This document shows positions 27,700-37,277 of a stretch of DNA of 50,391 bases, piece by piece. The translations under genes were made by a program, and so were the position numbers. Origin of the DNA: an uncultured Pelagibacteraceae bacterium. Lineage in GTDB: Bacteria > Pseudomonadota > Alphaproteobacteria > Pelagibacterales > Pelagibacteraceae. Within the stretch, counting starts at the first letter, position 1; every line of letters begins with the position of its first letter. A model generated the notes under the pieces. That model saw only the letters and a program-made list of their open reading frames with translations. It was not told where the DNA came from and made no database searches. Location of the stretch: the NCBI GenBank assembly GCA_902612235.1, contig CACMCJ010000007.1, forward strand, positions 1-50,391. The letters are read 5' to 3'.

Positions 27700-29423
27700 T
27701 ACATTCTTTCTGGAAGAGAGACTCCTAAAATATTCATACCTCTTTGTACCACTATAGCCACTAAAGTTATTATTATATAAGTTTCAATATTTTTTATTTT
27801 TCCGTCTTTAATAAATTTGTATTTAGGATCTTGATTTCCTTTTGACCAGTATGAATGGAATAAAGTTGCCAATTCATATAGATAATATGGAATTCTGTGT
27901 GGTTCAAATTTTGATGATGAAATCTCAATTATTTTTGGCCATTCAAATATTTTTCTTAAAATTTTTATTTCAAAATCATTAAGTTTAAATTTATCTTTTT
28001 TCAAAACTACCTTATCATTTAAATCTAAATTTAGAGATCTAAACAAAGAACTTATTCTTGCAAAAGAATATTGAACGTAATAAACAGGATTATCTTTACT
28101 TTTTTCTAAAATTTTATCAAAGTCAAAATCTATTTCTACATCGTTACTTCTGTTTAGTAACATAAATCTAATTGAATCTTTGTCTACTTCGTTCAAAAGA
28201 TCTTGTACTGAAATAAATTCCCCTGCTCTCTTTGACATCTTAAATGGTTTACCTTTTTTAAAAAGTTTCACTAATTGACAAACTTTACATTGCAATTCAA
28301 CTTTATTTTCTGACAAGGCTTTTACGGCAGCAGAGATTCTTTTTATATAACCAGTATGATCAGCTCCTAAAATATTTATTAAACAATCATAATTTCTATT
28401 TATCTTATCAAGATGATAAGCAACATCGTTTGCAAAGTAAGTCCAGCTACCATCGTTTTTTTGCATTGCTCTATCAGTGTCATCTCCAAACTTTGTTGAT
28501 TTGAATATTAATCTTTTTATTTTTTTCCAATTTTTATCTTTTTCACCTTTTGGTGGTTCGAGATATCCTTCTACTACATATTTTTTTTTTTTTAAGTGAC
28601 TAATTGACTTCTCGACTAACTTATTTTCTACTATTTTTGTCTCTGAAAAAAACTTATCATGCTTTATTCCAAGATTATTCAAATCGGATTTAATTAAATC
28701 CATAGAAAAATTTAAAGACTCCTTTTTTAGGGCCTCAAAAGACTCCTCAAAATTTTCATACTTTACATTTTTATTTTTCTTTATAATATTTTTTGCAATA
28801 TCTATAATATATGCGCCTGGATAGAGATCATCCTTTTGAATAAATTTTTCACCATATTTTAATTCTCTAATTCTTAAAAATACAGATTTAACAAAACCTT
28901 GAATTTGTTTTCCGTAATCATTAATGTAATATTCTTTCGTTACACTATTTCCGTTAAACTTAAGTAAATTAGATAATACATCTCCATAAATAGCTCCTCG
29001 ACAATGACCAACATGCATCGGGCCTGTGGGATTTGCTGAAACGAACTCTATATTAAAAGATTTGTTTGTTTTTTTTGCACCAAAACTATTTCTGTTTTCA
29101 ATAATGCTATTTATATTTGAGATTAAAGCCTCATTTGAAAATCTTATATTTAAAAAACCTGGACCTGCTATCTCTATTTCTTTAAAATCTTTTAGATTGC
29201 TTAATAGTAAATCCTTAATTTTTTTAGACAAAAGAGTTGGATTAATTTTGTTTAATTTCGCTAACACTAAAGCTGCATTACATGACAAATCGAAGTCAAA
29301 ATCGGAGGGTGGTGTTTCAATCGTAATATTTTTATAATTATTAAAATCTTTTAAACCTAATTTCTCTTTATTTTTAGATAAAACTAAATTAATTTTTTTT
29401 AAATAAATTTCAAAGATATTCAT
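27699..29423 (-). CDS. argS: Arginyl-tRNA synthetase
   Basis: Class Ia synthetase charging tRNA-Arg, 574 aa. It has an N-terminal Arg-tRNA-synthetase-type domain (about 1-90), HVGH as the HIGH motif at residues 137-140, and FKMSKRAGEF as the KMSKS region. A C-terminal DALR anticodon-binding domain contains YVQYSFARISSL. Its start overlaps the dgt stop by 4 nt. Confidence 0.97.
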   Translation of the reverse strand: MNIFEIYLKKINLVLSKNKEKLGLKDFNNYKNITIETPPSDFDFDLSCNAALVLAKLNKINPTLLSKKIKDLLLSNLKDFKEIEIAGPGFLNIRFSNEALISNINSIIENRNSFGAKKTNKSFNIEFVSANPTGPMHVGHCRGAIYGDVLSNLLKFNGNSVTKEYYINDYGKQIQGFVKSVFLRIRELKYGEKFIQKDDLYPGAYIIDIAKNIIKKNKNVKYENFEESFEALKKESLNFSMDLIKSDLNNLGIKHDKFFSETKIVENKLVEKSISHLKKKKYVVEGYLEPPKGEKDKNWKKIKRLIFKSTKFGDDTDRAMQKNDGSWTYFANDVAYHLDKINRNYDCLINILGADHTGYIKRISAAVKALSENKVELQCKVCQLVKLFKKGKPFKMSKRAGEFISVQDLLNEVDKDSIRFMLLNRSNDVEIDFDFDKILEKSKDNPVYYVQYSFARISSLFRSLNLDLNDKVVLKKDKFKLNDFEIKILRKIFEWPKIIEISSSKFEPHRIPYYLYELATLFHSYWSKGNQDPKYKFIKDGKIKNIETYIIITLVAIVVQRGMNILGVSLPERM

Positions 29424-30559
29424 TTTATTTTTTTGTATAAATTTATGGCATATCTATCTGTCATACCAGCTATAAAATCACAGATCGATCTAACAATATT
29501 GGAGTTATCGTACTTACTAACATTAATATACTTGGACGGGTTTTTCTTTATTGAATAAAAAAGTTTATTAATAATTTTCTTTCCTTGTTCAGTGTTTTTT
29601 TTAACATTTTTATGAAAATACATTCTTTTCCTTAAAAAACTTTTAACTTTTTTATCAAATTTTTTCATTTTTGATGAGAACCTAACAATTGGATATTTTG
29701 TTTTATATATATCATTTAAATTTTTTATTTTATTTAATTTTATATTTTTCTGTGTTGTTAGAATTATGTCTTTTACCATTTCATTTATAATTTCTCTAAT
29801 AATTTGTCTTATGACTAGTTCTAAAGGAAATTTACTTAATTTTTTTTTATGTTTTAAAATAATATCTTTTAAAATAGGAATAGAAGATAAATCTTCAAGC
29901 TTAAATAAGTTTGATTTTAGTCCATCTTCAAGATCATGACTATTATAAGCGATATCATCTGAGATAGATGCAATTTGAGCCTCTAGCGATGGGCTTAATG
30001 AAAATTTAATTTTGTTTTTAAAATAATTTTTACCTAAAATTTTGTTGTATTTTTTAATATTATTTATGGGTCCATTGTGTTTTAATAACCCATCTAATGT
30101 CTCAAAAGTAAGATTTAAACCTTTGAAATTATAATATCTATTTTCTAAAAACAAAATTATTCTTATAGTTTGAATATTATGATCAAAACCTCCATAATTT
30201 TTCATACAATTATTTAATTCATCTTCACCAGCATGTCCGAATGGTGTATGGCCTAAATCATGCGCTAGGCTCAAAGTTTCACATAAATCCTCATTTAAAC
30301 CAAAAAATTTTGACAAGGTCCTAGCAATTTGAGCAACCTCTAAGGAATGAGTAATCCTTGTTCTAAAATGATCGTCCGTAGTATTTACAAAAACTTGTGT
30401 TTTATGTTTGAGCCTTCTAAAAGCTGTTGAATGTATAATTCTATCTCTATCTCGTTGAAAATCGGTTCTAAGACCAGTTTTACTCTCTTTAAAAAACCTA
30501 CCTTTAGAACTCAATGGAACTGCTAGTTTAGACAATGTATTTATTGAATTTTTTTGCAT
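29420..30559 (-). CDS. dgt: dGTPase-like HD-domain triphosphohydrolase
   Basis: Deoxyguanosinetriphosphate triphosphohydrolase-like protein of 379 aa, which splits dNTPs to the nucleoside and triphosphate. The HD-domain metal ligands are visible: His71 (THSLEVAQ), His100-Asp101 (AHDLGHTPFGHAG), and the later Asp in SDDIAYNSHDLEDG. The N-terminal RTDFQRDRDRIIHSTAFRRLKH is a family signature. The gene diverges from erpA across 31 nt and is coupled to argS by an ATGA-type overlap. Confidence 0.94.
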   Translation of the reverse strand: MQKNSINTLSKLAVPLSSKGRFFKESKTGLRTDFQRDRDRIIHSTAFRRLKHKTQVFVNTTDDHFRTRITHSLEVAQIARTLSKFFGLNEDLCETLSLAHDLGHTPFGHAGEDELNNCMKNYGGFDHNIQTIRIILFLENRYYNFKGLNLTFETLDGLLKHNGPINNIKKYNKILGKNYFKNKIKFSLSPSLEAQIASISDDIAYNSHDLEDGLKSNLFKLEDLSSIPILKDIILKHKKKLSKFPLELVIRQIIREIINEMVKDIILTTQKNIKLNKIKNLNDIYKTKYPIVRFSSKMKKFDKKVKSFLRKRMYFHKNVKKNTEQGKKIINKLFYSIKKNPSKYINVSKYDNSNIVRSICDFIAGMTDRYAINLYKKIK

Positions 30560-30572
30560 GGTTACTATATAG

Positions 30573-30578
30573 ATTATA
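30573..30578 (-). promoter_or_regulatory. Predicted -10 box of dgt
   Basis: TATAAT on the - strand, 13 nt before the dgt start codon, predicting a leader of about 7 nt. It shares two bases with the opposing erpA -10 box. A -35 box would have to lie inside erpA. Confidence 0.4.
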
Positions 30579-30582
30579 TACT
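30577..30582 (+). promoter_or_regulatory. Predicted -10 box of erpA
   Basis: TATACT on the + strand. A start 7 nt further on, near 30589, would give an almost leaderless erpA message (ATG at 30591). A -35 box would have to lie inside dgt. Confidence 0.4.
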
Positions 30583-30590
30583 AGATAATT

Positions 30591-30908
30591 ATGGAAAAAA
30601 AATTAGAATTTACTGATAGAGCTAAAATTCAAATAGAAAAAATCACAAAAAGTGAAGACGTAAAAAAATATTTTAGAATTACCGTGCAGGGAGGTGGCTG
30701 TTCAGGTTTTAAATATAATTTTAGTTTCGACAATAATGTAAATAAAAATGACATTTTATTTGATAAGACAATAATAGATATTGAGTCTCTAAATATTATC
30801 GAGGGCTCAACTGTAGATTTTAAGAAAGAAATGGTTGGTGAATCTTTTGTAATAGATAATCCAAAAGCTTCTTCTTCATGTGGTTGTGGTCTTTCTTTTT
30901 CAGTTTGA
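30591..30908 (+). CDS. erpA: A-type iron-sulfur cluster insertion protein (ErpA/IscA-like)
   Basis: HesB/IscA-family carrier of 105 aa that delivers Fe-S clusters to apoproteins. The three cluster-binding cysteines are Cys37 (GGGCSGFKY) and Cys97/Cys99 (SSCGCG), with the standard spacing. The ErpA rather than IscA name is by resemblance and by the absence of an isc operon here. It diverges from dgt and its TGA overlaps the xthA ATG by one base. Confidence 0.92.
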   Translation: MEKKLEFTDRAKIQIEKITKSEDVKKYFRITVQGGGCSGFKYNFSFDNNVNKNDILFDKTIIDIESLNIIEGSTVDFKKEMVGESFVIDNPKASSSCGCGLSFSV

Positions 30909-31684
30909 TGAAAATAATTTCCTGGAATGTAAATTCTGTAAGGGCAAGAATTAAAAATATTATCAATTACATTAAAGATGAAAATCCTGATATTTTATTA
31001 TTTCAGGAAATTAAAACACAGGATGAAAATTTTCCATATGACGACTTTAAAAAGTTTGGATATTTTTCCTATGTATTTGGACAAAAGAGTTACAATGGAG
31101 TTGCCATCGTATCAAAAGTTGCAATAAAAAATATTAATAAAAATTTTATTAAAGATCAGTCGAATCAATCAAGAATAATTACTGGAGAAATAGAATTTAA
31201 AAAAAAGAAAGTTGAATTAATTAATATATATGTTCCAAATGGTAATCCTGTAGAAACTGAAAAATATAATTACAAAAAGGATTGGTTAAAAAAATTTGTT
31301 TTAAAAATAAAAAAAAAATTGTCTGAAAACAGCAACTTATTGATTGCTGGAGATTTTAATATAATACCAGATGAAATTGACGTCTATGATTTTAAAAGAT
31401 ATGAAAATGATGCTTTAGGAAAATTAGAAATAAGAAAGAAATTTCGTGAATTATTAAATTTAGGTTTTAAAGATATTTATCGATTTAAAAATAAAGATAA
31501 AATTGAATATACTTTTTGGGATTATTTTGCTGGATCATGGCAAAAAAATTACGGGATGAGAATTGATCATTTTTTATTATCAAATAATTTAGTTGAAAAT
31601 ATTTTATCAATAAATATAAATAAAAAACCTAGGTCAAAAGAAAAGCCCTCTGATCACACGCCAATTGAACTAATAATCAATTAA
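30908..31684 (+). CDS. xthA: Exodeoxyribonuclease III
   Basis: Base-excision-repair AP endonuclease and 3'-5' exonuclease of 258 aa. I choose ATG 30908 because the protein then begins MKIISWNVNSVRAR, the family N-terminus; a longer reading from 30878 adds only ten hydrophobic residues inside erpA. Catalytic residues are Glu34 (LFQEIKTQ), Asp/Asn in AGDFNI, and Asp249-His250 (SDHTPIE). The start overlaps erpA (TGATG) and the end overlaps manC convergently by 8 nt. Confidence 0.96.
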   Translation: MKIISWNVNSVRARIKNIINYIKDENPDILLFQEIKTQDENFPYDDFKKFGYFSYVFGQKSYNGVAIVSKVAIKNINKNFIKDQSNQSRIITGEIEFKKKKVELINIYVPNGNPVETEKYNYKKDWLKKFVLKIKKKLSENSNLLIAGDFNIIPDEIDVYDFKRYENDALGKLEIRKKFRELLNLGFKDIYRFKNKDKIEYTFWDYFAGSWQKNYGMRIDHFLLSNNLVENILSININKKPRSKEKPSDHTPIELIIN

Positions 31685-32879
31685 CTCGACCATAAATATC
31701 TTCATACCGAATAATATCTGTTTCTTTTAAAATTGTCCCCAGCTGCACTTCCATAATTTTTACATTATGTTTATTTGGATTTTGTATTCTATGTATTGAT
31801 CCTTTTGGGATAAAAATTGTATCATTAGGTTTTATTGAAAAAAATTTTTTATTTAATGTAATTTTTGGTTTGCCATTAATTACAACCCAGTGTTCTGATC
31901 TATGAAAATGTTTTTGTAAACTTAAAACTCCTTTTGATTTGACATTAAGTTCTTTTATTAAAAAATTATTACCATTAAATAAATTTATATAATTGCCCCA
32001 TGGTCTATAAAAAATATTTTTTTTTCTGAAGTATTTTTTTTTATTTTTATTAAACATCAGAAGAATTTCTTTCCAACTTCCTAGATCAGACCAAGGAATA
32101 TTAAGTTTTATAGCATTAATATCGTTTGTTTTTTCAAGTATAGCGAAATCAAATGATTTTGATGGATTTTTAAGAAATTCTCTTTTATTTAAATAATACG
32201 TATTACGCTTAAATTTACTCTTTAAAACTGAACGCCATGTGTGTAAAAAAATTTTTTTTTGATATTTTTTAAAATTATTTATTAATGAATCTTTTCTTAA
32301 AAAAAATATTCCTGAATTCCAATATCCACCTTTTTTAATTATAAGTTTAGCTTTTTGTTTTTTTGGTTTTTCAATAAATTTATAAACAGAGTTAAGCTTT
32401 TTTCTTTTTTTAGTAACAAAATATCCAAATTGTTCAGAAGGAGTATTCGGTTTGATTCCAAAAATAAAAATATTCTTATTTGTTAAAAATTTTTTATTAT
32501 TTTGAATTTTTTGATTAAATTTGTTTACTTTTTCAATAAGATGATCTGCTGATAAAATAATTAAGGCTTGCTCATCAGGTATATCTTTTATTAATGCTGA
32601 AGAGAGAATAGCTGGTCCTGTATTTTTTTTTGCAGGTTCTAAAACAATCTTATATTTTTTGATTTTATGCTTATTTAGGTAATTTTTTACATTTTTAATA
32701 TATTTATGATTAGTGCTTATTATAGGTTCATCAAATAATGGGCTTTTAATTCTCTCAAGTGTTCTTCCAAACAATGTCCACCCCCCAAAATTAATGAATT
32801 GTTTGGCTTGATGTTTTTTTAAATTAGGCCACAATCTAGTTCCAGCGCCTCCACATAAAATAACTGGTCTAATTTTCAT
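31677..32879 (-). CDS. manC: Mannose-1-phosphate guanylyltransferase (with cupin domain)
   Basis: Makes GDP-mannose for surface polysaccharide. The nucleotidyltransferase motif CGGAGTRLWP is at residues 9-18, with ADHLI and FIEKPKK further in. A C-terminal cupin of the mannose-6-phosphate isomerase type carries the metal-site HFHRSEHW and IPKGSIHR. At 400 aa it is shorter than typical bifunctional ManC/AlgA (about 470), so whether the isomerase half is active is uncertain. It starts one base inside the ilvD stop (TAATG) and is Lys-rich. Confidence 0.92.
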   Translation of the reverse strand: MKIRPVILCGGAGTRLWPNLKKHQAKQFINFGGWTLFGRTLERIKSPLFDEPIISTNHKYIKNVKNYLNKHKIKKYKIVLEPAKKNTGPAILSSALIKDIPDEQALIILSADHLIEKVNKFNQKIQNNKKFLTNKNIFIFGIKPNTPSEQFGYFVTKKRKKLNSVYKFIEKPKKQKAKLIIKKGGYWNSGIFFLRKDSLINNFKKYQKKIFLHTWRSVLKSKFKRNTYYLNKREFLKNPSKSFDFAILEKTNDINAIKLNIPWSDLGSWKEILLMFNKNKKKYFRKKNIFYRPWGNYINLFNGNNFLIKELNVKSKGVLSLQKHFHRSEHWVVINGKPKITLNKKFFSIKPNDTIFIPKGSIHRIQNPNKHNVKIMEVQLGTILKETDIIRYEDIYGRVN

Positions 32880-34597
32880 TAAATTTTTGAATAATCTTTT
32901 ACTTCTTTTTTCTTACCCGGATGAGTTGGGGCTCCTAAATAAGCTGGACCAACTGTTTGCGCGTATTTCCACAATGTCCCAGACCCAAAAGCAGATTTCC
33001 TTGCTTTCCATTTTTTTCTTCGCGATATCAATTGCGATTTAGTTAATCTCACATTTATTGTTCCTTTTTTAGCATCTATGTCTATTGTGTCTCCATTTTT
33101 TAATAATGCTATTGGACCTCCAAGTGCTGCTTCTGGTCCAACATGCCCGACGCAAAAACCTCTAGTTGCTCCAGAAAATCTTCCGTCAGTTATCAAAGCA
33201 ACTTTTTCACCTTTCCCTTGTCCGTAAATCGCTCCTGTCGTTGATAGCATTTCACGCATACCAGGACCACCTCTTGGGCCTTCATATCTTATTATAATTA
33301 CATCTCCATCTTTATATTTTTTAGTTTGTACTGCTTTCATTGCGTCTTCCTCATTATCAAAACATCTGGCTTTACCTGTAAATTGTAATTTTTTAAGACC
33401 AGCTATTTTAACGATCGCTCCATCAGGTGCCAAATTACCTTTTAAACCTACAACGCCACCATCAGGAGATAGAGGATTGTTGTATTCTCTTAAAACTTTT
33501 TGGTTAGAATTAAACTTAATCTCGCTTAAATTCTCTTTCATAGTTTTACCAGTCACTGTCATACAGTCTCCATGAATAAACCCGCCATCATATAAAGTTT
33601 TTAATAACATCGGTACTCCACCAGCTTCCCACATATCTTTAGCAACATAATTTCCACCAGGTTTTAAATCTGCAAGATAAGGTGTTTTCTTAAATATTTT
33701 AGCAACATCCATTAAATCAAATTTTACTCCAATTTCATTAGCTAGAGCTGGTAAATGAAGTGCAGCATTAGTTGAACCTCCAGTTGCTGCCACAATAGTT
33801 GCGGCATTTTCTAAAGATTTTTTTGTAACAATATCTCTTGGTTTAATTCTTTTTTCTAATAAGTTCATTACTGTTTGACCGCTCTCAAAAGCGTATTTAT
33901 CTCTTTCCTCATAAGGAGCAGGAGTACCTGCTGAATAAGGTAGTGCTAAACCTATTGCTTCAGAAACGCATGCCATGGTATTTGCTGTAAATTGACCTCC
34001 ACAAGCTCCAGCGCTTGGACAAGCTACTAATTCTAATTCTCTTAGTTCTTCAGAGGACATTTTTCCTGAGGAGTGTTTACCTACTGCTTCAAACACATCT
34101 ACCACTGTTACGTCTTTACCTTTAAATTTTCCTGGCAAAATTGATCCACCATAAATAAATACACTTGGCACATTTAATCTCAACATAGACATCATTAAAC
34201 CTGGTAATGATTTATCACATCCAGCAATTCCAACCAGGGCATCATAACAATGTCCTCTAACTGTTAGCTCAGCTGAGTCAGCTATTACTTCTCTAGAAAT
34301 CAAGGATGATTTCATCCCTTCGTGACCCATAGCAATACCGTCTGTTACAGTTATCGTACAAAATTCTCTTGGCGTTCCTCCAGATTGTTTTACACCTTTT
34401 TTAACTGATTGAGCTTGTCTCATTAAAGCTGTATTACACGGTGCAGCTTCATTCCAAGTAGATACTACTCCCACAAATGGTTTTGCAACATCCTGTTCGG
34501 TCTCTCCCATTGCGTAATAAAAAGATCTATGTGGAGCTCTATCTGGTCCTAATGAAGTATGACGACTGGGTAGTTTTTTTTTATCAATTTTAGACAT
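32879..34597 (-). CDS. ilvD: Dihydroxy-acid dehydratase
   Basis: Fe-S enzyme of branched-chain amino-acid synthesis that converts dihydroxy-isovalerate to 2-keto-isovalerate, 572 aa. Cluster cysteines are seen in [10 protein letters not shown] and [11 protein letters not shown]. The [11 protein letters not shown] and [15 protein letters not shown] motifs are intact. It is packed end to end with valS (no gap) and overlaps manC, so valS-ilvD-manC is one transcription unit. ValRS and IlvD are linked by valine supply and demand. Confidence 0.97.
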   Translation of the reverse strand: MSKIDKKKLPSRHTSLGPDRAPHRSFYYAMGETEQDVAKPFVGVVSTWNEAAPCNTALMRQAQSVKKGVKQSGGTPREFCTITVTDGIAMGHEGMKSSLISREVIADSAELTVRGHCYDALVGIAGCDKSLPGLMMSMLRLNVPSVFIYGGSILPGKFKGKDVTVVDVFEAVGKHSSGKMSSEELRELELVACPSAGACGGQFTANTMACVSEAIGLALPYSAGTPAPYEERDKYAFESGQTVMNLLEKRIKPRDIVTKKSLENAATIVAATGGSTNAALHLPALANEIGVKFDLMDVAKIFKKTPYLADLKPGGNYVAKDMWEAGGVPMLLKTLYDGGFIHGDCMTVTGKTMKENLSEIKFNSNQKVLREYNNPLSPDGGVVGLKGNLAPDGAIVKIAGLKKLQFTGKARCFDNEEDAMKAVQTKKYKDGDVIIIRYEGPRGGPGMREMLSTTGAIYGQGKGEKVALITDGRFSGATRGFCVGHVGPEAALGGPIALLKNGDTIDIDAKKGTINVRLTKSQLISRRKKWKARKSAFGSGTLWKYAQTVGPAYLGAPTHPGKKKEVKDYSKI

Positions 34598-37246
34598 TTA
34601 ATTAATACTTGATACAATACTTCTTAATTTTCCATCTTCAATAGTTAATTCTTTAACTAAATTTTTATCATTTTGTACTATTTCTTTTGGTGCATTTGTC
34701 ACATAAGCCTTATTTTTGAGCTTACTGTTTAAACCAGTAATTTGTTTGTTAATTAACTCTATTTTTTGCAAAATTCTCTCCCTTTGTGAGACTAAATTTA
34801 TGTCCTCATTAAAATTTAATGAAATTTTTTCCTTAAGAACTAAGATATCTAATGAATTTTTATCTTTTATCTTTTTCTTAAGGATATTATTTACTCTACC
34901 TACATGTTTAATCAAACTGATATTTGCTTTTACCAATTTTTCTAACCTTCCTGATTTATCCTCAAAAAATATATCACAATATAGCTTTGGAGTAATTTTT
35001 AACTCTGCTTTAGTAGATCTAATATTGGAAATTATTTCAATTAAATTATTTATATTATTTTGATTTTTTCCAAATTTATTTATCTTTTTAAAATCGGGCC
35101 AACTGGAAGAGATTAAAAAATTATGAAATATTTTTTTATAAGCATTTAAACCCCACAAGTTTTCTGTAAAGAAAGGAATAAATGGGTGAAGAATTCTAAG
35201 AATATTTGCCATCATAAATGATGAGAAAGATTTGGCTTCTTTAATTTCACTTTTATTTTTTGAATTAAAAATAGGCTTTAAAAACTCTAAATACCAATCA
35301 CAATAGGAGTGCCAAACAAATTGGTATGCATGTTTAGCAGCTTCATCAAACCTAAATATTTCAATATTTTTAGTAATTAAATTTTGTGTTTTTATAAATT
35401 CACAGTAAATCCAATGATTTATTGGAAGTTTTATTGAGCTCAAATTTATCTTTTTATTTAGCTTGCAATTATTAAGTTTTAAAAAATTATTTGCGCTCCA
35501 AATTTTTGTTATAAAGTTTCTATTTCCTATAACTCTATCTTTTGATAATTTTACATCTCTTCCTGGAGATGTCATTGATATTAGTGTAAATCTTAAACTA
35601 TCCGCTCCATACTCATTTATTAAATCTAATGGATCAATAACATTACCTTTAGACTTTGACATTTTCTGCCCTTTTTCATCTCTAACTAGTGCGTGAACAT
35701 ATACTTTACGAAATGGAGTATTATTTTTAAAATAATTTCCCATCATTAGCATTCTTGCTACCCAGAAAAAAATTATATCAAAACCTGTTACAAGAACTGA
35801 AGTTGGATAAAATTTAGTGAGTTCTTTAGTTTTGTTTGGCCATCCAAGTGTTGCAAAAGGCCATAATGCGGATGAAAACCATGTATCTAAAACATCAGTT
35901 TCTTGTCTAAGTTTAAATTTTTTATTTTTATTTTTTTTCTTAGCTAATACTGATGCAGCTTTTTCATTTTTAGCTACAAAAATATTACCATAATCATCAT
36001 ACCAGGCAGGTATTCTATGGCCCCACCAAATTTGTCGTGATATACACCATGGCTCTATTTCATTCATCCATTGAAAAAATGTTTTTGACCAGTTGGTTGG
36101 AAAAAAAGAGGTTTTTCCCTCTCTTACTATCTTAATTGGTTTTTTTGATAATTTTTTGGCATCTACAAACCATTGTTCTGTAAGAAGTGGTTCTATTATA
36201 GTGTTTGATCTATCTCCATATGGAACTTTATTTTTAATATTATCAATTTTTACTAAGGAACCTATTTCCTTTAATTTTTTAATTAAAAGCTTTCTTGCTT
36301 CAAACCTATCTAGTCCATGAAATTCTTTAACCCCATTTTTATTTATTTTACCATTTTTTTCAAAAATATTTATTATTTCTAATTTATTTCTCTTTCCAAC
36401 TTCGTAATCATTAAAATCATGTGCTGGTGTAATTTTTACAACTCCTGAGCCTTGTTCTGGATCAGCATAATGATCCGAAATAATTTTTACAGTTCTATTA
36501 ACAACCGGAATTAGAACATTTTTTCCAACTAAATGAGCATATCTTTCGTCCTTTGGATTTACAGCTACCGCGGTGTCTCCCATCATAGTTTCTGGCCTAG
36601 TGGTTGCGATAGTAATTTTTTGATCAGAGTTTTCGATTGAATAATTAATATAATATAATTGAGATTGAACATCTTTTTGAATAACTTCTAAGTCAGAAAT
36701 AGCAGTTTGCAACTGAGTATCCCAGTTAACTAATTTTTTATCCTTGTAAATTAATTTACTATTATAAAGGTCAACAAAAACTTTTATTACCGCCTCAGAT
36801 AAATCTTTATCCATAGTGAATCTAGTTCTCGACCAATCACAAGAGCAGCCTAATTTTTTAAGTTGATCTAAAATTATGCCGCCAGATTGATCTTTCCAAT
36901 CCCACACTTTTTTAATAAATTTTTCTCTTCCTAAGTCATCTTTTTTAATTCCTTCTTTTAATAGGTTATTCTCAACAACTGCTTGCGTTGCAATTCCTGC
37001 ATGATCCGTTCCTGGTTGCCATAAAGTTTCAAGACCTTTCATTCTATTAAATCTGACAAGAACATCTTGAATGCTGTTATTCAAAGCATGTCCCATATGT
37101 AATCTTCCGGTTACATTTGGTGGAGGAATTACTATAGAAAATTTTTTGTTTGATTTGTTTTTTCTTGGTTTGAACAAACCTCTTTTTATCCAAAAATCTG
37201 AGATTTTTTTCTCTTCCCTATTGTGATTATATTTTTTAAATTCCAT
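34598..37246 (-). CDS. valS: Valyl-tRNA synthetase
   Basis: Class Ia synthetase charging tRNA-Val, 882 aa. The HIGH motif HMGH is at residues 50-53 and KMSKS is in GQKMSKSKGNVIDPLD. The editing (CP1) domain includes TTRPETMMGDTAVAVNP and GSGVVKITPAHDFNDYEV. The C-terminus has a coiled-coil arm (about 820-880) typical of ValRS. Its stop directly abuts the ilvD start. Confidence 0.98.
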   Translation of the reverse strand: MEFKKYNHNREEKKISDFWIKRGLFKPRKNKSNKKFSIVIPPPNVTGRLHMGHALNNSIQDVLVRFNRMKGLETLWQPGTDHAGIATQAVVENNLLKEGIKKDDLGREKFIKKVWDWKDQSGGIILDQLKKLGCSCDWSRTRFTMDKDLSEAVIKVFVDLYNSKLIYKDKKLVNWDTQLQTAISDLEVIQKDVQSQLYYINYSIENSDQKITIATTRPETMMGDTAVAVNPKDERYAHLVGKNVLIPVVNRTVKIISDHYADPEQGSGVVKITPAHDFNDYEVGKRNKLEIINIFEKNGKINKNGVKEFHGLDRFEARKLLIKKLKEIGSLVKIDNIKNKVPYGDRSNTIIEPLLTEQWFVDAKKLSKKPIKIVREGKTSFFPTNWSKTFFQWMNEIEPWCISRQIWWGHRIPAWYDDYGNIFVAKNEKAASVLAKKKNKNKKFKLRQETDVLDTWFSSALWPFATLGWPNKTKELTKFYPTSVLVTGFDIIFFWVARMLMMGNYFKNNTPFRKVYVHALVRDEKGQKMSKSKGNVIDPLDLINEYGADSLRFTLISMTSPGRDVKLSKDRVIGNRNFITKIWSANNFLKLNNCKLNKKINLSSIKLPINHWIYCEFIKTQNLITKNIEIFRFDEAAKHAYQFVWHSYCDWYLEFLKPIFNSKNKSEIKEAKSFSSFMMANILRILHPFIPFFTENLWGLNAYKKIFHNFLISSSWPDFKKINKFGKNQNNINNLIEIISNIRSTKAELKITPKLYCDIFFEDKSGRLEKLVKANISLIKHVGRVNNILKKKIKDKNSLDILVLKEKISLNFNEDINLVSQRERILQKIELINKQITGLNSKLKNKAYVTNAPKEIVQNDKNLVKELTIEDGKLRSIVSSIN

Positions 37247-37277
37247 TTTTTCGATATTTAAAGATATATATCAGATT

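Noticed and set aside
30878-30907. Longer N-terminus for xthA starting at 30878
   Set aside because: The extra ten residues are hydrophobic and lie inside erpA. ATG 30908 gives the conserved MKIISWNVNS start.
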